NCBI GenBank assembly: GCA_029239575.1
Contig: JARBUP010000186.1
Coordinates: 1 to 5,911 of the forward strand
DNA: 5,911 bases
Direction of reading: 5' to 3'
Source of the DNA: Bacillota bacterium
GTDB lineage: Bacteria; Bacillota; Clostridia; Tissierellales; Sedimentibacteraceae
Shown here: positions 4,099 through 5,911 of the stretch, one piece after another
Position numbering within the stretch: the first letter of the stretch is position 1
How the letters are laid out: each line of letters opens with the position of its first letter
The notes under the pieces: model-generated
What the model saw: only the letters and a program-made list of their open reading frames with translations
What the model was told of the DNA's origin: nothing
Database searches by the model: none
Position numbers and translations under genes: made by a program

Positions 4099-5541
4099 AT
4101 GAGCTATTTTTTAAATAGTATAAATAGTAATAAAAATATTAAAACTGCACAAAACATAATACCGGGTGGGCCACCAATTCCCTTTATTACTATTCCTAAT
4201 TATATAACAGTTCATTTGGGTCAGCCTAATGCAGATGATGAAAATATTACTGTCCCTTTTATTGATTATATAAAAAATGTTGCTTCATCCGAACTTTATC
4301 CTACATGGCCGGAAAATGCACTAAGAGCTAATATTCATGCCATAGTGTCCATTGCTTTGAATAGAACATACACAGGATGGTACAGAAATAAGGGATACAA
4401 CTTTGACATAACAAATTCAACCCAATATGATCAGGCATATGTACAGAACAAAGGTATTTATGACAACGTTGATAAGATTACGGATGAAATATTCAATGAT
4501 TATATTGTTATAAATGAAACAGTTGAGCCTCTATTTGCTGAGTTCTGCGATGGCAGGATTAGCCAATGTGATGGAATGTATCAATGGGGTTCTGTAGATT
4601 TAGCAAATCAAGGTTATACACCTCTTGAAATTTTAAAATATTATTATGGAAATGATATATCAATTGTAACAAATGCACCAGTTAGTGATGTTGAGGGAAA
4701 TTATCCAGGAGAACCTGTTAAATTAGGTGATTCAAGCATAGCTGTTTTGAGAATGCAGTTATCATTACAAAGAATTTCAAGAAATTTCCCTGCCATAACA
4801 AAAATTGACCCTATAAATGGGTACTTTGGCGAGTCAACAGAAGCAGCTGTTAGGGAATTTCAAAGAATATTTAATTTGCCTGTAACTGGAATTGTTGATC
4901 AAGGTACATGGTATAAAATGAGATCTATATATACTGCAGTAACAAAGGTTGCTGAATTATCATCGGAAGGTACCATTTTACAACAAGTATTAGAAAAAAC
5001 ATCAGGCGTTTTATTAGAAGGTGACACACGCCCAAGGGTTGGACTATTGCAATATTTCTTAAATCTTTTATCAACTTATTATGAGACAATTTCGGAAGTG
5101 AAAATAACTTATATATTTGACGAACAAACAAGAGATTCAGTAATTGAATTTCAAAAAGCAATGGGATTGCCTAAAACAGGTATAGTGGACGAAGAAACCT
5201 GGGATGTTATGTATAAAACTATTCTTGGTATCTTTAAAACATTACCTGCAGAATTTGTTTATTTGCCTGAATTCAGATATGCAAATTTTGATTATAGAAA
5301 AGGTTATGGCACAGATTATCCAGGAGTATTCATAGTTCAAGCAATTTTATCATATATTTCTTCTGTTGAGCCATCCATACCTAAAGTTGAAATTAATGGT
5401 ATATTTGATGATGCCATGGAACAATCTGTAATTGCTTTTCAAAAAATGTTTGGACTTGAGCCAACTGGTATAGTAGACGCAATAACGTGGAATGCGTTGT
5501 TACAAATATACCGTGAAAGAAGGTATAGTGGTGTAACATAA
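4099..5541 (+). CDS. SleC-like SpoIID-domain lytic transglycosylase with three peptidoglycan-binding modules
   Basis: This 480-residue protein (start at 4099, set by GGAGG) is related to SleC, the clostridial enzyme that breaks down spore cortex at germination. Residues about 35-190 form a SpoIID-type domain. The predicted catalytic acid is E65 in NVASSELYPTWP; WYRNKGYNF (94-102) and C150/C157 before QWGS resemble SleC, and the cysteine pair recalls the zinc ligands reported for C. difficile SpoIID. Three peptidoglycan-binding modules follow at about 208-275, 306-372 and 403-468, each ending in a TGIVD...TW motif. C. difficile SleC has a longer N-terminal pro-region and a single binding module; here only about 34 residues precede the enzyme domain. 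No signal peptide or membrane helix is visible, which fits mother-cell synthesis and deposition on the spore. A role in cortex or cell-wall remodelling is inferred. Germination-specific action is unproven. Confidence 0.85.
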   Translation: MSYFLNSINSNKNIKTAQNIIPGGPPIPFITIPNYITVHLGQPNADDENITVPFIDYIKNVASSELYPTWPENALRANIHAIVSIALNRTYTGWYRNKGYNFDITNSTQYDQAYVQNKGIYDNVDKITDEIFNDYIVINETVEPLFAEFCDGRISQCDGMYQWGSVDLANQGYTPLEILKYYYGNDISIVTNAPVSDVEGNYPGEPVKLGDSSIAVLRMQLSLQRISRNFPAITKIDPINGYFGESTEAAVREFQRIFNLPVTGIVDQGTWYKMRSIYTAVTKVAELSSEGTILQQVLEKTSGVLLEGDTRPRVGLLQYFLNLLSTYYETISEVKITYIFDEQTRDSVIEFQKAMGLPKTGIVDEETWDVMYKTILGIFKTLPAEFVYLPEFRYANFDYRKGYGTDYPGVFIVQAILSYISSVEPSIPKVEINGIFDDAMEQSVIAFQKMFGLEPTGIVDAITWNALLQIYRERRYSGVT

Positions 5542-5576
5542 AATCCTCAATATTTGTTTTAATATTGAGGATTTTT
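5541..5576. terminator. Bidirectional terminator between SleC-like and GH1 genes
   Basis: Arms 5541-5554 and 5561-5574 are a perfect 14-bp inverted repeat around loop TGTTTT, with T-rich sequence following on both strands. The stem begins at the last base of the SleC-like stop codon and ends 10 bases from the GH1 stop codon, so one hairpin serves both convergent genes. Confidence 0.88.
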
Positions 5577-5583
5577 CATTAAT

Positions 5584-5911
5584 TTAAAAATGATATTCTT
5601 GATCTTTTACATATTTTTTAAAAACTTCTTCAGTTACGCCTCTTTGTTTAATAATATCAGAATAAAATTTTCCGGAATTTTTTATGGTACGCTTCTGATT
5701 TTCATAATCAATATGTACAAGCCCAAACCTTGCACTTTCACCTTCGGCTAATTCAAAATTATCACAAAAACACCAATGATAATACCTGACAATGGGCAGT
5801 TCAGTTTTGGATAATAAATTCAAATGTTCATATATGTATTTGCATCTAAATGTATCTTTGTTGTCGCATGTTCCATTTTCGGTTATATATATTGGTCGTT
5901 CTATTAAACTG
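5584..5911 (-). CDS. Family 1 glycoside hydrolase (beta-glucosidase type), C-terminal part only
   Basis: The minus frame is open from the window edge (first full codon 5910-5908) to TAA at 5586-5584, giving the last 108 residues of a gene that starts outside. It opens with ERPIYITENG, the family 1 motif whose Glu (codon 5880-5878) is the catalytic nucleophile in retaining beta-glycosidases. DNFELAEGESARFGLVHIDY follows, matching the usual DNFEW...G...RFG...DY region, then the QKRTIKNSG tail. The Trp of DNFEW is Leu here, which may alter the sugar-binding subsite. The Ser-Lys-Tyr phosphate-binding pattern of 6-phospho-beta-glucosidases is absent (E/R/F instead), so a non-phosphorylated beta-glycoside is more likely. 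The exact substrate cannot be told. A TTG at 5823 is internal, not the start. The protein is probably cytosolic; its promoter is out of view. Confidence 0.88.
   Translation of the reverse strand, partial: SLIERPIYITENGTCDNKDTFRCKYIYEHLNLLSKTELPIVRYYHWCFCDNFELAEGESARFGLVHIDYENQKRTIKNSGKFYSDIIKQRGVTEEVFKKYVKDQEYHF

Noticed and set aside
4925..5161. Minus-strand open frame inside the SleC-like gene
   Set aside because: It overlaps the second binding module on the coding strand and has no family resemblance.
1..5911. CRISPR array, tRNA, mobile element or phage genes
   Set aside because: No regularly spaced direct repeats, cloverleaf sequence, transposase or integrase coding, or target-site duplications were seen on either strand.

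Overview
The window is strongly AT-rich and has the look of a low-GC, spore-forming Firmicute, most likely Clostridium or a close relative. Supporting signs are strong AGGAGG-type ribosome binding sites, A/T-ending codons, sigma-A promoters of TTGACA/TATAAT type, and a gene related to the clostridial spore-cortex enzyme SleC. No rRNA, tRNA, CRISPR array, insertion sequence or phage gene was seen. No stretch longer than about 300 bases lacks a gene.

Layout. At the left edge is the C-terminal third of a Y-family DNA polymerase IV (dinB), running in from outside the window. Next, on the plus strand, come a seven-helix TRIC/UPF0126 membrane protein (478-1104) and a 48-codon small gene with a good ribosome binding site (1216-1362). 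A hairpin at 1437-1475 can end transcription from both sides and separates these from the minus-strand ohrR (1482-1952). OhrR is a MarR-family sensor of organic peroxides. It is divergent from a thioredoxin-type glutathione peroxidase homologue (2168-2698). The space between them holds two back-to-back sigma-A promoters and three related operator-like sequences, one of them a 28-bp near-perfect palindrome over the gpx -10 box.

After a terminator at 2790-2826 comes a single-gene unit for an EpsC/CysE-type serine O-acetyltransferase (2984-3889), with its own TTGACA-17-TATTAT promoter and terminator. A SleC-like protein follows (4099-5541): a SpoIID-type lytic transglycosylase domain and three peptidoglycan-binding modules. 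At the right edge, convergent to it, is the C-terminal part of a family 1 glycoside hydrolase. A 14-bp hairpin at 5541-5574 serves both of these genes.

How the genes fit together. The clear functional unit is ohrR-gpx, an autoregulated peroxide-inducible pair inferred from the operators and from the redox cysteines in both proteins. Cysteine synthesis (serine acetyltransferase) could feed the same thiol pool, but nothing in the sequence links the two in regulation. The other genes look like independent single-gene units. I see no convincing new multi-gene system. The points most worth a second look are the ohrR-gpx control region, the SleC relative without a propeptide domain, and the small gene.
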